From Phoebastria nigripes (taxonomy: Eukaryota > Chordata > Aves > Procellariiformes > Diomedeidae): a stretch of DNA of 64,000 nt. The notes beneath the pieces were generated by a model. That model worked only from the letters and a program-made list of their open reading frames with translations, was not told the origin of the DNA and did not search any database. Where the stretch lies: positions 210,995 to 274,994 of the forward strand of contig JAYKAV010002673.1 of NCBI GenBank assembly GCA_035582835.1, given 5' to 3'. How positions within the stretch are numbered: position 1 is the stretch's first letter; the number at the start of each line of letters is the position of its first letter. Position numbers and translations under genes: made by a program. Of the stretch, positions 24,500 through 36,800 are shown piece after piece.

Positions 24500-27400
24500 A
24501 TGGGCTTTGAACTGCAAGGAAACTTGAAAAGAGTTGAAACTGTAATCCTTTAATAAGGTCACAAATATAAATTATGCCATGCCCAATATAATTTATTCAG
24601 GTTTTTATTATGGCTGAGGTATGTGCTTGTACTACTGCAAAAACCTTGCTGATGCAATAACTTAATATAATTTTTGATAGTAAGCAATTGCTCTTTGTTC
24701 TGTATTGATTATAAGTTAGTACATTTCTACCAAGTATCTTCTAGGGATCTTAGTGTTTCGAATGAAAGAGCCTAGGATACCAGCAGGCTTTATAATGGCT
24801 TCTAGAAGCTGAAGTACCAAAGTTACTGATATTTTTCCCTACTCTGGAAGAATGTTGTGATGCTGATTGCTTAAATCTTACCTGATTGCATGGATTTGCA
24901 AGACTGACTTTCAGGAACTGTCTAAAGGCAGGTAAAATTAGGTGGTCTTTTTTCTTCCATTTCAGTGTATGTCTGAGTGATCTTGAGTTCATATGAAAAG
25001 ATAAGTATTTAATGTCTATCCTTTGCTGTTTTAGCTGCTTTAAAGCAATGTCCTTTTGAAATGGACTTCAAACTGTGATCAACAAACTTTGGTCTAATTA
25101 ACGAAGGAATTCCAATAATCCACACTACTGTTCTTGTTTTATTATTATAAATCACACTACAGTCACAGGCTCTGATATAAATGTTAAGGAAACTGAAGAG
25201 TATAGGATTTAGCAACTAATACTTATCAAAGACATACCAAACTAATAAATACTTCTGAAACATTGAATTTATGTTGGTATGGCTGAGTATTAGATAGTCT
25301 GACTTAGCTACTATGCTACCTCTACTTTCAGACCCTTAGCTGCTAGAAATCCAATCCAATGAGAATGTCTGCGAAGATATCTGCCTATTTACTTCTGAAA
25401 CTGGTCAGTGAGGATTATGTACTAGTAGTAACCTGACTCTCTTTGCCTAGGCTTGTTATGAGTTGCATGTTACTTATGTCCCATTGCGTCAGTTACATGT
25501 CTTATTCCATTTGTCTGTCAATATTCAGGGTTTGGTTTTGTTTTGGCGGCTTTGTTTCCCTGGGTTGTAAGCAGGAATATAAATTTATTCACTGTTTTTA
25601 TCAGAACATCAAGGATCNGGGTAAGCAAGACTGTAAGTCTTTGTTTCTTCTCCATTAGACTACCGTTTGAAAAGTTGGAGCCTGAATGTCAGCTTTCATC
25701 TTGACTGAACACATGGCAGCCCCAGGGGTATAGAGTAGAGATGGGGAAAGAAATCCTTGAAGATGATGGAAGACTTCAATACAAGTCATTCCTCCAGAAG
25801 TGTTAAGCTTATCCCATNCATTTGGCTTCATTTTTTTTGTCCTGCTTTCAAACTCTGGAGCTCTTCTCATTCCGTTGCAAAGCCAAGAACTCAAACAGTT
25901 CCCAACTTCTTGCTGTGTCAGGCAGCCATACCTGTCAATTTTAAGCTTACTTTAAGATCAGCCTTTGTTGCTGGGGAAGGCTCAGGTTCACTCTTTACTG
26001 GTATGTTTTTTTTCTTTCAGTAGTGAAAAAATTTTCTCAGTGAGCAGGACTGTTGTGGTATAAATATGGGGTGTAAATCCCATTGAGTTATGGATCGGGC
26101 AATCCACAGTACAGCACTGTGTTCGTGCCTGCTGGAAAGCCTTGGCAGCAGTGAAAGAGACCTCTGAGCCTTATTCCGCTTACTGAGTCCCAAGAAATGC
26201 CCAGGGTTTTTTCCGATGTTCTGCCTCTGTTCTTGAGTCTTAAGGACGGAGATGAGACAGGAAGAGAGTTTTCTCAGTTGTGAGGATGCACCTCTCCTCT
26301 TGTACTCAGGTCTAGGAGAGATTTCACATCTGTCACCATAGAACACAATGTCTCCCTTTTGTCCTCATAGAGGTTCCAGGAGAATAGGATCGAGCCAGTG
26401 GGAACCCACCTTGCTCTTGAGGATGTATAGCATTCAGAAGTGTATTAATCATCTAACGATACAAGGCAGCGTGTGACCTCTTCCTGTTTGAGGATGAGGG
26501 CCCTGCTCATCACAGGCNGCTTGCAGCAAGTTCTGAGCTGAACGGGGTGGGAAGGTTGTGGGCCAAACTTCCTGAGCCTCCCTGTGCCGTGCAGGAGCTG
26601 GTGCGTGCTGTCCTTGTGTGTGCTGTTGCCTCACTGTGGGTGTTGGCACTGGCAGCCAAGAGTGGNTTTCCTGCAGCCCTTGTTAAGCAAAGAAGAACAT
26701 GAGCCTCGGAAGGGTAAGAAATCCAAGTTCCTGTTGCTATGGACAGTGTTACCACAGAGTCCTATTNTGATCCTTAAAGAAGAATGTTTCCTCCTGTTTC
26801 TGTCTGAGGGCTGATGAACATCGGCACTTACCAGCCTTTCGGCCTGCAATTTTCTTTTTATCTCCTGGCCTCAGCCTGCACTAGGTGACTCAGGAAGCAG
26901 CTTATTCAACAGAAACTACAGCTTCTCCACAAGGGCAAGGCCAAGCTCTTCAATGTGATTGTTGTGGTGCTTTCCATCTGCTTACTGCCTGCTGTAGTAA
27001 AGTAATTTTGATATTGTAGGAGTCATATTGCCAAAAGTAATTGGTATTAGTAAGAAGTGGTTACGAAAGCTGTGACCATATCCATGCTTGTTTCTAATTG
27101 ACTCCACCTTTGTAGAGTAATCTATTCAATGACCTAGAATAAGGGCATATGCATGATTAGGTATGCATATAAAAAACATTTGATATGTTATCTGGAAGCA
27201 TCATCCTGAAAGCTGTTAGAGAAAATGGGAATTTTTGCAGTGGCTCCCAAAATTGTGAGCGCAGGACTGTACCAGCAACCNCAAGGCTGTAAATGCAAAC
27301 CAGTGAGAGTTGATCACTGATCAGTGCTACCTGGACATTGCACTAGTGTCAGCTTTAGGGCAGTTCTTGAACATGTATAGGATCGTGTAACAGACTATTG

Positions 27401-28513
27401 CGGCTGCTCATGTTTGATAGCAGAGGTAGAGATGTTGTTAGATTCTATATAAGACAGCAATTAAACCAACTAGTTTGGCAGATGCCTTAATTCATAAATG
27501 GGTGAGCAAAATTGACCACTGATGTCTTGTATTGCTATACAAGTTAAGGGGNTTTTTTTCATTATAGTTAAGAGGAAATATATGTATTGCCTGTGTTTTG
27601 ATCTGGTATCCTGCCTTTGAGGTTTGGTTATAATCTGGACACAACACCCATTTCATTAAGCTTATGTGGCATTCTGTTGATCTGGCTCTTCCCCAGCCCA
27701 ATGAACGTGTTATTTGCAGACTGTCTTTTGCTGCCTCACAATAAATTTGCAGAGTTGTCTCTAGTGTTTGTGTAAAGCAGCAATCTAGTTGCAGTTGATC
27801 CTTCAGAACTGGGTGTGCAGAATGGATCCCTCTAGTGTCTTACATTCCTACATGTGTAAGTATTATTGTTGTTAAAAGAAAGTGTACCTCTATTTTTTTT
27901 GTACTTAATCTGATACCAGGCTCTTGAGGCTTGTTTGAAATGTTATGCACCACTGTCCTTTCTTCTTTAATCACAGCACAGAAAATGAATTTGATCTGGT
28001 TCCCCCTCACATGCTGCATCCCCTGAATACATCTCCTGCTGCCTCACAAAAAAAATTCATAGATTAGCTCAAACAAATGCTTTGCCATAGTAGTGGGTTA
28101 TAAAACTTTTGAAGGGCTAAGGCTGATTGGGATTGTTTTCTAATTGATACCTAATCTAGTTGCATGTGCACTGTGGTACCAGCAAAGTGACCTCTACCTG
28201 CTCTGGACAGGATGCCCAGGAGTGCTGTCCTTGAAACTGGACTGTTTGTAGGACAACATGAAGGGATAATGGTGTGGTAGCACCACAGTCACTCCCAGAT
28301 AGCAGTCTCGACCTGCCAACAAAGTGTCTGAACAAGAATTGATCACCAGGTCTGAAGACCATATCTTCTCTGCAATTCTGCATATGATTCTGGATGTGTC
28401 TGTAAGTGCTCTGAGGAATTGTCTAATGGTATCTGTTACTTTCTACCTTAACTGGAAAAGGAAAGGGCTGGCAAAGTCTTTCTCTTCTGCTCACTGCACC
28501 TGACATGGCTTGC
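24500..28513. other. Intergenic, upstream part of duplication copy A
   Basis: No gene recognised. Several stretches have diverged counterparts in copy B. Open frames here are short, and those in both copies do not conserve frame. Confidence 0.6.
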
Positions 28514-29089
28514 TGTCGTGGTTTAACCCCAGCCAGCGACTAAGCACCACCCAGCTGCTGGCTCACTCCCCCCCGGTGGGATGGGGGAGAGGGTTGGAAG
28601 GGTAAAAGTGAGAAAACTTGTGGGTTGAGATAAAGACAGTTTAATAGGTAAAGCCAAAGCCACGCACGCAAGCAAAGCAAAACAAGGCATTCATTCACTG
28701 CTTCCCATCGGCAGGCAGGTGTTCAGCCATCTCCAGGAAAGCAGGGCTCCATCATGGGAAGACAAACGCTATCACTCTGAATGTCCCCCCTTCCTTCTTC
28801 CCCCAGCTTTATAAGCTGAGCATGACATCATATGGTATGGAATATCCCTTTGGTCAGTCGGGGTCAGCTGTCCTGATTGTGTCCCCTCCCAACTTCTTGT
28901 GCACCCCCAGCCTCCTTGCTGGTGGGGTGGTGTGAGGAACAGAAAAGGCCTTGATTCTGTGTAAGCACTGCTCAGCAGTAACTAAAACATCCCTGTGTTA
29001 TCAACACTGTTTTCAGCACAAATCCAAAACATAGCCCCATACTAGCTACTATGAAGAAAATTAACTCTATCCCAGCCAAAACCAGCACA
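28514..29089 (-). mobile_element. Solo ERVL LTR, minus orientation
   Basis: Reads TGTCGTGGTTTAACCCCAGC at the left and ...CCAGCCAAAACCAGCACA at the right, the reverse complement of the TGTCCTGG LTR subfamily. Near-perfect 5-bp target duplication CTTGC (28,509-28,513) and CTTAC (29,090-29,094). Copy B has no matching LTR; its sequence jumps from the equivalent of about 28,450 to that of 31,060. Confidence 0.9.
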
Positions 29090-32000
29090 CTTACAAACAG
29101 CATAAGGCTGTAAAAAACATTTGAGGTGAGCCGCCAGGTAAAAGGACTTCAGGGGTGCTTGCCATGCCAAGACACAGGAACACTTCTTTCTTTTTGCATC
29201 TCTTTAAAGTTTCNGCCTCTACCATTTTTAGCTAGTGAACCTGTCTGTCCTCAGGGATACTATGCGTCTTATCTGCTGGGACCTTCCTCTGACAGAGATC
29301 TTAATGACTATTTGGTTGAATTATTTGTTGAGAGATTATTTGCAGGCCAGGAAGTTAAACCAAGAACAACTCTGGATTGCTTGTGATGGACTTTAAAAGA
29401 CATTCTCAGTCAGAGTTTTTACTATAAGGAAAACTGAGGAGAAGGGAAGGTTTGCTTAGAGAATGAGCTGGATATACAGGATTTCCTGCTCCCTCCAAAT
29501 GTCTGCCAGTAGTATATATGATGTAAACAGGAAAAAAATAAAATTAGTTGGTGTCAAAAACTGACAGAAGCAATAGTCATGTTACTAGGGAAATGCATCT
29601 ATTGTAAAACATGAGAAGAATTAGAAGTTATAAAGAAGAAAATGAGCATTTTGTTAAAACTGGATGTTCTATTTCAAAGAAAAAGTATGATACTGAGTAT
29701 CTTGGCTTTTTTAGGATTCTTAAAAAAAAAAAAAAGAAAGAAAAAAGGGGGGGGGGGCACAAACTGTATTATCTTAGTGCACTTCCAGGCCATCTGATAT
29801 AAGCTGGTCACACTTAGAGGCTTAATGATAGCGAGGCACAGTTGTTTCCATACTGGCATTACTGAAACTCATTATCATAGTCATGTCCCTGAGATCTGTA
29901 CTTGTTGCTTATAAGGAAGGTTGCATGTGTGAAAATAGTGTCATCTGCCATTTCTTGCTGGCAGACACATTAATTTTATGAAATCTGCTTTGTTCATAGA
30001 TAATTTCTTACTTTCAAATGTTATGCAAAAATGACGTAATTATTTTTTGTGTAATATTTGTCTGTAGTGAATCAATTAGGCAAAGAAAAATTCATCACCG
30101 AAATACTTTACCTCTACAGTTCTAACACGTTTAGCCTGCGCATGGTCTAAGCGCTATGACAAAAACCTTGATGGGGTTTTCGGAGAAAGCAAGCCGTTGC
30201 AATTTCACCTTCATGAATGCATTTGTAGCTTAAAAGGAGCTTAGACTTTAAGCCTCACTAACAATTTACTTGGAAACAGCAACACACGGTGTGTGGCTTT
30301 GCATCAATCTGGTGTGGGTTACGTGCAACCCTCCTCCCCTACATCTCACTACTGGTAGTAATCCCATTAGACGATTACATCTGGTGTCTTCAACAGACAG
30401 ATTTAGTCATAACTGAAAAAGTACTTCAAGTGGGTTTAATTAACTGTGTGGTCATTTTAGTAACAGAGCGTCTTGTACCCTATAACTTTGCCTTAAGTGA
30501 AGTGAATTTATGGCCCATTAGGACATGCTAGTCTACAGTTGTGCACATAACTGTTATTTAGTGAAAACTACAAGAATCAAGGGTTGAGCATTTTCATACT
30601 CGTGAATCTTTAATGGAGCTGTACTAAATGTCACTGTAATACCTGATTACCAATCTGTGGCTGACTCATTTGAGGAAAGTGGTCTGAAAGCTGGTGAGCA
30701 GCAGCTAGCTCTTCCTAGAGTTGTTTTGTTTAGCTCAATGGAAGAGAAATGTACGCTTCAGCGTGGCGAGCATTTGCTTCCAGTGTGGCTGATGGCCTGG
30801 ATCTGAACAGCTGTTATGATCCTGGGAATGGGAAATCTTTATGCTTGGGCAAAATTGCACCAATTTGTTTCTCAGTAGCAGGCAGACAGAATTGGCTTTT
30901 AGCAGGGAAATATTTTTATTTTCCTACATCTTTCTAATCTTTTGGCTAACTATTTATCTTTGGCTAGTGATATTTACCTATGTACAATTTATTTCCCTAT
31001 TTTAATCAGAGGAGAGGGAAAACTATTGAGGGAAAGAAGTTGACCTGGTTATCTGTATGGATGGAGACTTAGTGAGAAGTTTTTGAGCTTTCTTTTTCCA
31101 TAGAACTGTCTTTGGAATGCATCCGAGGAACTGAAAAAGCTGTAGTGTGTTCACTAAGAGTGGGTCTAGATTTGGGCAAGTGAATGAACTCTGCAGACTC
31201 GCACTTAGCGCATGTGTAGACGGAAGTTCCTAAATAGAAACTGAGCTCGTGCGCTCTCCTTGAGGTGGGGATAGCAGGGGAAGATGTCCATTATGAATGT
31301 AGCTGTGTTCTTGAAACCTGTTGTCCAGGCTTTTCCTTTGGAGAAACAGTGTCTTATTAAATGCAAGCTGCACAGATTCACAGTCACTCTGGCAGAGAGG
31401 TGTGTTGTGACCTCCAGCCTCCACAGTACAAAAAATCCAGAATATTAGTGTCTAACCTGTACTGAACAATGAAGTCTGGTGCACTAGCAAGACAACAGCG
31501 CTATATTTACAGGCTATGTTGGCCAGGATAAGGACNTCTAAGTATTTCTACAGTTTGGTGTTTGCTGTAACTTTTGTATGTTCGGACCTAATGTTCTGGT
31601 AACACAGGAGACGCCGTGGTATTAGAACCTGGGGAACAGGGACTGTTTCTGAGCTGTGTACAGAGGCAAAAAAGGCTGGTAACTGTGACATCTGCTTAGC
31701 TAACTTTAACAATTAACTCTTAAAGTAGGTTGCTGTTTTACTACTGGCTAAAAGAAATACATCTTTTGGCTGAAATGTAAGGATCTGAATGGAAAATACA
31801 GTTTCACAGAAGGATTATACAGTGGAACCTTTCACTTGAGAAAGTTTCACTGCATCCAGTGAAACGGTCAGAAGGAACATGTGGAAAACTTTGTACTGGC
31901 CTGTTTCTTCTGAAATGAGGCAGGTTCAAAAGAGAAGCACAGAACTAACCTTCAGCAGCAGCGTATAAATACAACCCTGCTTCCTAGGAAAGGAAGAGAA

Positions 32001-33600
32001 CATTAAAATGTTGTGTTGGGACAAAGTTGTACAGCGCAGTCTTTAAACATACACCAAGCTAATGTACACAAAATATTGAGCTGCGTGTTGATCACTGTAT
32101 TGCTCAAGTTTTGCCTATTAACTTAATCGCTGAAGCATGGAGAAAGCTACCACTGAAAAGATGCTATTTTGTAACATTTTGCCATCACTGTATTACCTAC
32201 GTCAGGTCTTATTTAATGTTGTTGCCTGAAGGGTCACTAAATGTGTGATATAAAAACTGTGAGTCCTTCCTTGATGGAAAGGNTCTTTTCTCACCTGAGA
32301 GTTGCAGCATCTGCCCAAAAAGGCATGATGGGCAAGATGGCAGGCATTTACAAGCTGGAGCAGTGGACAGTGGGGCAGAGAGGTTTCAGGAAAGTAATCC
32401 AGGGTTTTAATTCTCAGATGAAAGACCTATGAGGTATGTTCTGCATGAAGTTGAAATCCGTGCCACATCTGGCACTTGGCAGTCATTTCATTGTTTCTTC
32501 CCAATGACTTTCTGCATGCCCCTGATTAGTTTTGCAGACAAGGGGAGGAAGACTGTGGCAGCCAGCTGGAAAATGCCAAAACATGGCAAAGCACAAGTGT
32601 GACACCCCTGCTGTGATGCCGCTATCAAACAGGCATTGCTCTCTAAGCCGGTATGTGGGGGGACCTGCAAAATGCAGAAAAGGAACAAGAGTACATTTAA
32701 TTCCTTGTAGACTTCACCTGAGTAATCATTGTCAGAGCAAACTAGTCACTGCGACAAAGCAGCACAACAAACAGACTCTTACAGCTTCTCTTCGGACCGG
32801 CTGCTTCAGCACTTAGGGATGGTGTGTACCCTACTGCCAGCCCCAGGGTCACCTGGACCTGTGCCCATCACAGCAAGTTTCAGCTCCCCTCTGTCTACGT
32901 GTTTCTTTTCTCCTTTCCATGGGCATGGCTTGCAAACCAGGCCAGGGAAGCACACCCAGGTTTTCCACACCTGGGTGGAAATTATTCCAGGCACAGACTG
33001 TGGTGGGATGCTTTGTTCTCCTTCAGCTCCTTGTGTGGACTCTGCTCTCAGATTATTTCCTTGGCAGCTCTTGCGGGCTATGTAGTAGTTATGCCAGTCA
33101 TTTTCCTTGTGTGGGTAAGGTCTGAGGTCCTGGGTACATGACCCAGGGCCCAAGGCTGAACAAGTCTCTGTTTCAGCATGGTGAAGGTAAGTGCTGTGCA
33201 TATACTTGAGTGAGGGGTGAGTAGAATTAGGGCCGTGGGAGATGCCAGGCTTGGCCGGGAGAATGCCGTGACCACTTCAAGCTGAGCTGGTATTCCTTCA
33301 CTCTTAAACCCCTGGGAATGTCCACATTTCACTTGTGTTGCCAAATTGTCATCTTTCCTCTGGGGTCATGTCATTGGGCTGACTGACATATGTAAGGATT
33401 TCTATTCTTGGGAAGTCTTCCAACATCAAAATGCCAGCCTGATGGAGTAGAGCTGCTTTTGAACAAGCCCCGAGTAAGACTCTGCTTTGGTTTATGAACT
33501 CCTGGTGCACCGCACCGAGTTCAGATTCTTGATGCTGTTCTGTAGTGATTTCTTTTTTGCTTGTTACAAGCTTTCAAGTGCTTCTGAACTACCAGCNTGT
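29090..33600. other. Intergenic, 5' flank of ASMT
   Basis: No gene recognised. It contains an A-run/G-run low-complexity patch at 29,722-29,757. 31,060-31,655 and from 33,405 onward have copy B counterparts; most of the rest has none. Confidence 0.6.
29722..29757. repeat. Poly(A)/poly(G) low-complexity tract
   Basis: An A run interrupted by two Gs runs directly into about eleven Gs. Confidence 0.9.
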
Positions 33601-33629
33601 TAACCCACTGCTGAACTGACAATACAAGC

Positions 33630-33865
33630 TTTAATCNGCACTGCTTCTTTAGCCATNTACTTGATGATGGAAGATCCAAAGAAACAGCTGAACCTGGTAG
33701 AAAGACCCATTGAAGCCAAATAACTTAGTTAACACNTTTTGTAACCAGTGTGTTTCTCAGAANCAATAAGATTAGGTGGATCAGCTGGTGTGCTCTGTGC
33801 TTGGTGGAAAGAAGCTTATTTAAATTAAGAGGACTAGAGAATCTGTGCCTCAGTCCAGAAAGAAA
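33630..33865 (+). promoter_or_regulatory. Candidate ASMT promoter: CRX/OTX-type sites, E-box, TATA-like box
   Basis: Upstream of the ASMT ATG lie TAATC at 33,632-33,636, its reverse complement GATTA at 33,770-33,774 (in context CCTAATCTT on the minus strand), a CAGCTG E-box at 33,782-33,787 and a TATTTAAAT TATA-like box at 33,817-33,825, about 40 bp before the ATG. TAATC-type sites bind CRX/OTX factors, which are known to drive pineal and retinal genes including melatonin-pathway genes. The short motifs alone are weak evidence; a further upstream noncoding exon is possible. The same motifs are largely retained in copy B. Confidence 0.45.
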
Positions 33866-36800
33866 ATGAGTTCCACAGAAGACCTTGACTATCCTCAAAT
33901 CATCTTGCAATACAACCATGGATTTTTAGTCTCAAAGGTAAGAAATGTAACTCAGTCTTGGATAGATGTCTAAGAGTATGCAGACAGAAATATTCAAGGA
34001 TCTTACTTTAGGTCCTGAATGTAAGTCTTTGGAACAAAAACCATCTCATATGAAAACATCCTGTCTGCTCATCTAGGCAGGAAGGAAATTTGAAAAGAAA
34101 AGAGACTTGAAAGCGACCTGACCCTTCNGGATAGACTTAGCATTTATTGAGACCTCTCTGACCTTTGGGGGCTTGGATGAGCAGAACTTGTCTCTGCATG
34201 AAGTTTTAAAAACACAGGAGTTTATAGCTGAGGGCTTGCTGTCTGACTGCCTCAAATGTGGAAGGTTCCTTCGGTGGTGGGATTTCTTCCCACTTTTCAT
34301 TTTTGCAGTTTGAGAAACAGAGAGCTGACTTGAATTGCCTTTTTCCCTCCCTGTTAAACCATGCAAAGAACAAGATTTTTCAAATATCTTCTCAAAGAAT
34401 TTCCTTCCCTCTCCCATGGTTTGTCTGTATGTATTATGCAGAAGGCTGAGCTTGACAACTTCTGTGTATTGCCTCTTTTCACGTGAAAGAAAGAGTCTGG
34501 TATAATGACTGTTTTTTCCAAACAGCATTTGATTAAGGCACAAAGGTAGAACTAGTAGTTCTACTTTCCTTATTGTTTACTGATGTTATTTGCCTTTCTG
34601 TGTGTGTAAGCACATGGGCATAAAATTATAATATCCAGTGCAGTGGAGATTTTTGTTCCTCATTTACTATTTGGTTAACTTTCCTGTTGTCCCTTGCTGC
34701 ACCTCTGGCCAACGTGGTAACGGAAGGAATGCTCTTTGGATTGTGCAAATACTGCTGCATCGTAAGGCTCCTGAAAGGCAGAGCTGACAGTAAAGAGAGG
34801 AAAAATGGATAATGAAAAATCCTTTTGCTTGGTGAGAAAGAGGAGTGCCCAATGCTTTTCAAATTAANGCTGGTACTATGTTTTTGAGAAACGATCTCAA
34901 CTTTGGTTAAAAAATGTTCTTACTGAAGGTAAAAAGCTTCCCATGGACTTTATCTGTAGATACAGGCAGTCAATTGAGTTGATGGCTTTGTTACTGTTTT
35001 AGGAGTGTTTGTGTGGCCAGAGATGTTAAGTCCACATGGTCAGAAGGGATCTGTGGCCATCAGGCAGCTGGTTGGGACCCGCCAGAGTCTTACAAGTTGC
35101 GTAAATTCAACTGTGTACAGCTAAAGAAGGATGTTTTTCTTATGTATGGTTACGTATGTCTGTCTGAAGGTTGAGGGTTGTTCCTGGAGATGTTACACAG
35201 CTTCCTTCTCTATGAAAAGACAGGGCAATTCTGCTGGCCCGAATGAGGCANTCCTTTTGCCTGAGAGGAACCTCCCTGCCTCAGGGAGACCACTGTAGTC
35301 ATGCCCATCAGTCCCTGAAAATAGAGTCCATAAGGTGGGATATTCCCCACTGCTGCAAGCCACAGGAGAGTCTCCAGGGTTCACTGAAGCATCCATAGTT
35401 AAAGAACAGAAACAACAACAGAAAAACCCACCACCACACAGTCTTGCCTTTCTTCAGGCAAAAAGCAAGAGAGACTGTGAGAATGTGCTCTGAAACTTAG
35501 GAAGAGGCAGGAATGTTCACNCCCAAAACCTGGTCTCTAAATGTGAACCTTTGTGAGCCAAAAACATTGGCTGGCTTTGCCAGAAAAGGAAAAGAAATGA
35601 AAAAAGGTGCACTACAAGCACTGTATGGTATTATCGGTGTTCAGAGAAACTTCAGTTTAATCATTAGACTTGTTTATAAGAAATATGATTTTACATGAAA
35701 AAAAATACTATTATGTGTGTATTTTCTCCAACAAAGCAGCTTTAGAAATGCAATAGGCTTCGGTGCTTTCACCTGATCCCTCGCTACCACCTTTCCTTAC
35801 CCCCAGGTTATGTTCACTGCCTGTGAGTTGGGGGTGTTTGATCTTCTGCTGGAGTCAGGAGAGCCTCTGTCTTCAGATGTCATTGCTGCACACTTGGGTA
35901 CNAGCACCACGGGGATGGAAAGACTGCTGGATGCCTGTGTGGGACTNAAGCTCTTGGCAGTAGAGCTGACACAAGAAGGAGGTAATAAAGGCAGAAGAAG
36001 GGGAAGAAACTAAAAGTCTTAAACCTCTGATGGTTTTGAAAGCGAGGTGAGGTCTGTGGGGAGAGGTGATATCTAGTGNTAGGCCAGTTACTGTAGTTGG
36101 AAGGAGGAGAGAATTGCTTGAGAACACCATCCCCTCTTCAGCTGAAAGAGAAGCAGCAAATGTCAGCATGATTAAAGGTGTAAAGTAAAACTCAGGTGAA
36201 GGGCTCTATATCCCTAAACTTCATTGTGCAAGAGCTTCAGGTGACCTTGGAAAAGATATTCAGAGTCTCTGCAGAGCCGGTCTCAAGAAAACTCAGGTGT
36301 GGNCATGATTTTAGACCTTAAAACAAAATGCCAGGGTGGATGGGCAACAACATGATTTAAAAACACATTTTGATTTTCTTTGGGGTTTTACCACTGTGTG
36401 AGGTATTTTGTTAGGTTGCTGATCTGAACTGAGAGGTGATGTAAGTTTGCCCTTGCATCAGAGATGCTAAGTCCACANGGTCAGAAGGGATCTGTGGCCA
36501 TCAGGCAGCTGGTCGGGACCAGCCNGAGTCTTACAAGTTGTGTCCCCTGCTCTGGCTTGTGTTGCCTTGCCCTGTTTTAGGGCTTACAGTAGTTGCCCAA
36601 TGAGTTTAGGTAGAGCAGGATCTATCTTTCATATTCCTTTTGTATGCCAGTCCCATGGGTGAGTGATGCCACTGCAGATGCATTGGAGGAAGCGGGGGAG
36701 ATTTCTGCGAGTCCTTTGGGCATTCATCTGTCTGCAGAAGGTCCTGCCCTAGTGAACTGAGAGAGGGTAGGTGTAGTTGGCATGNTGTTTTGGGGACTCG

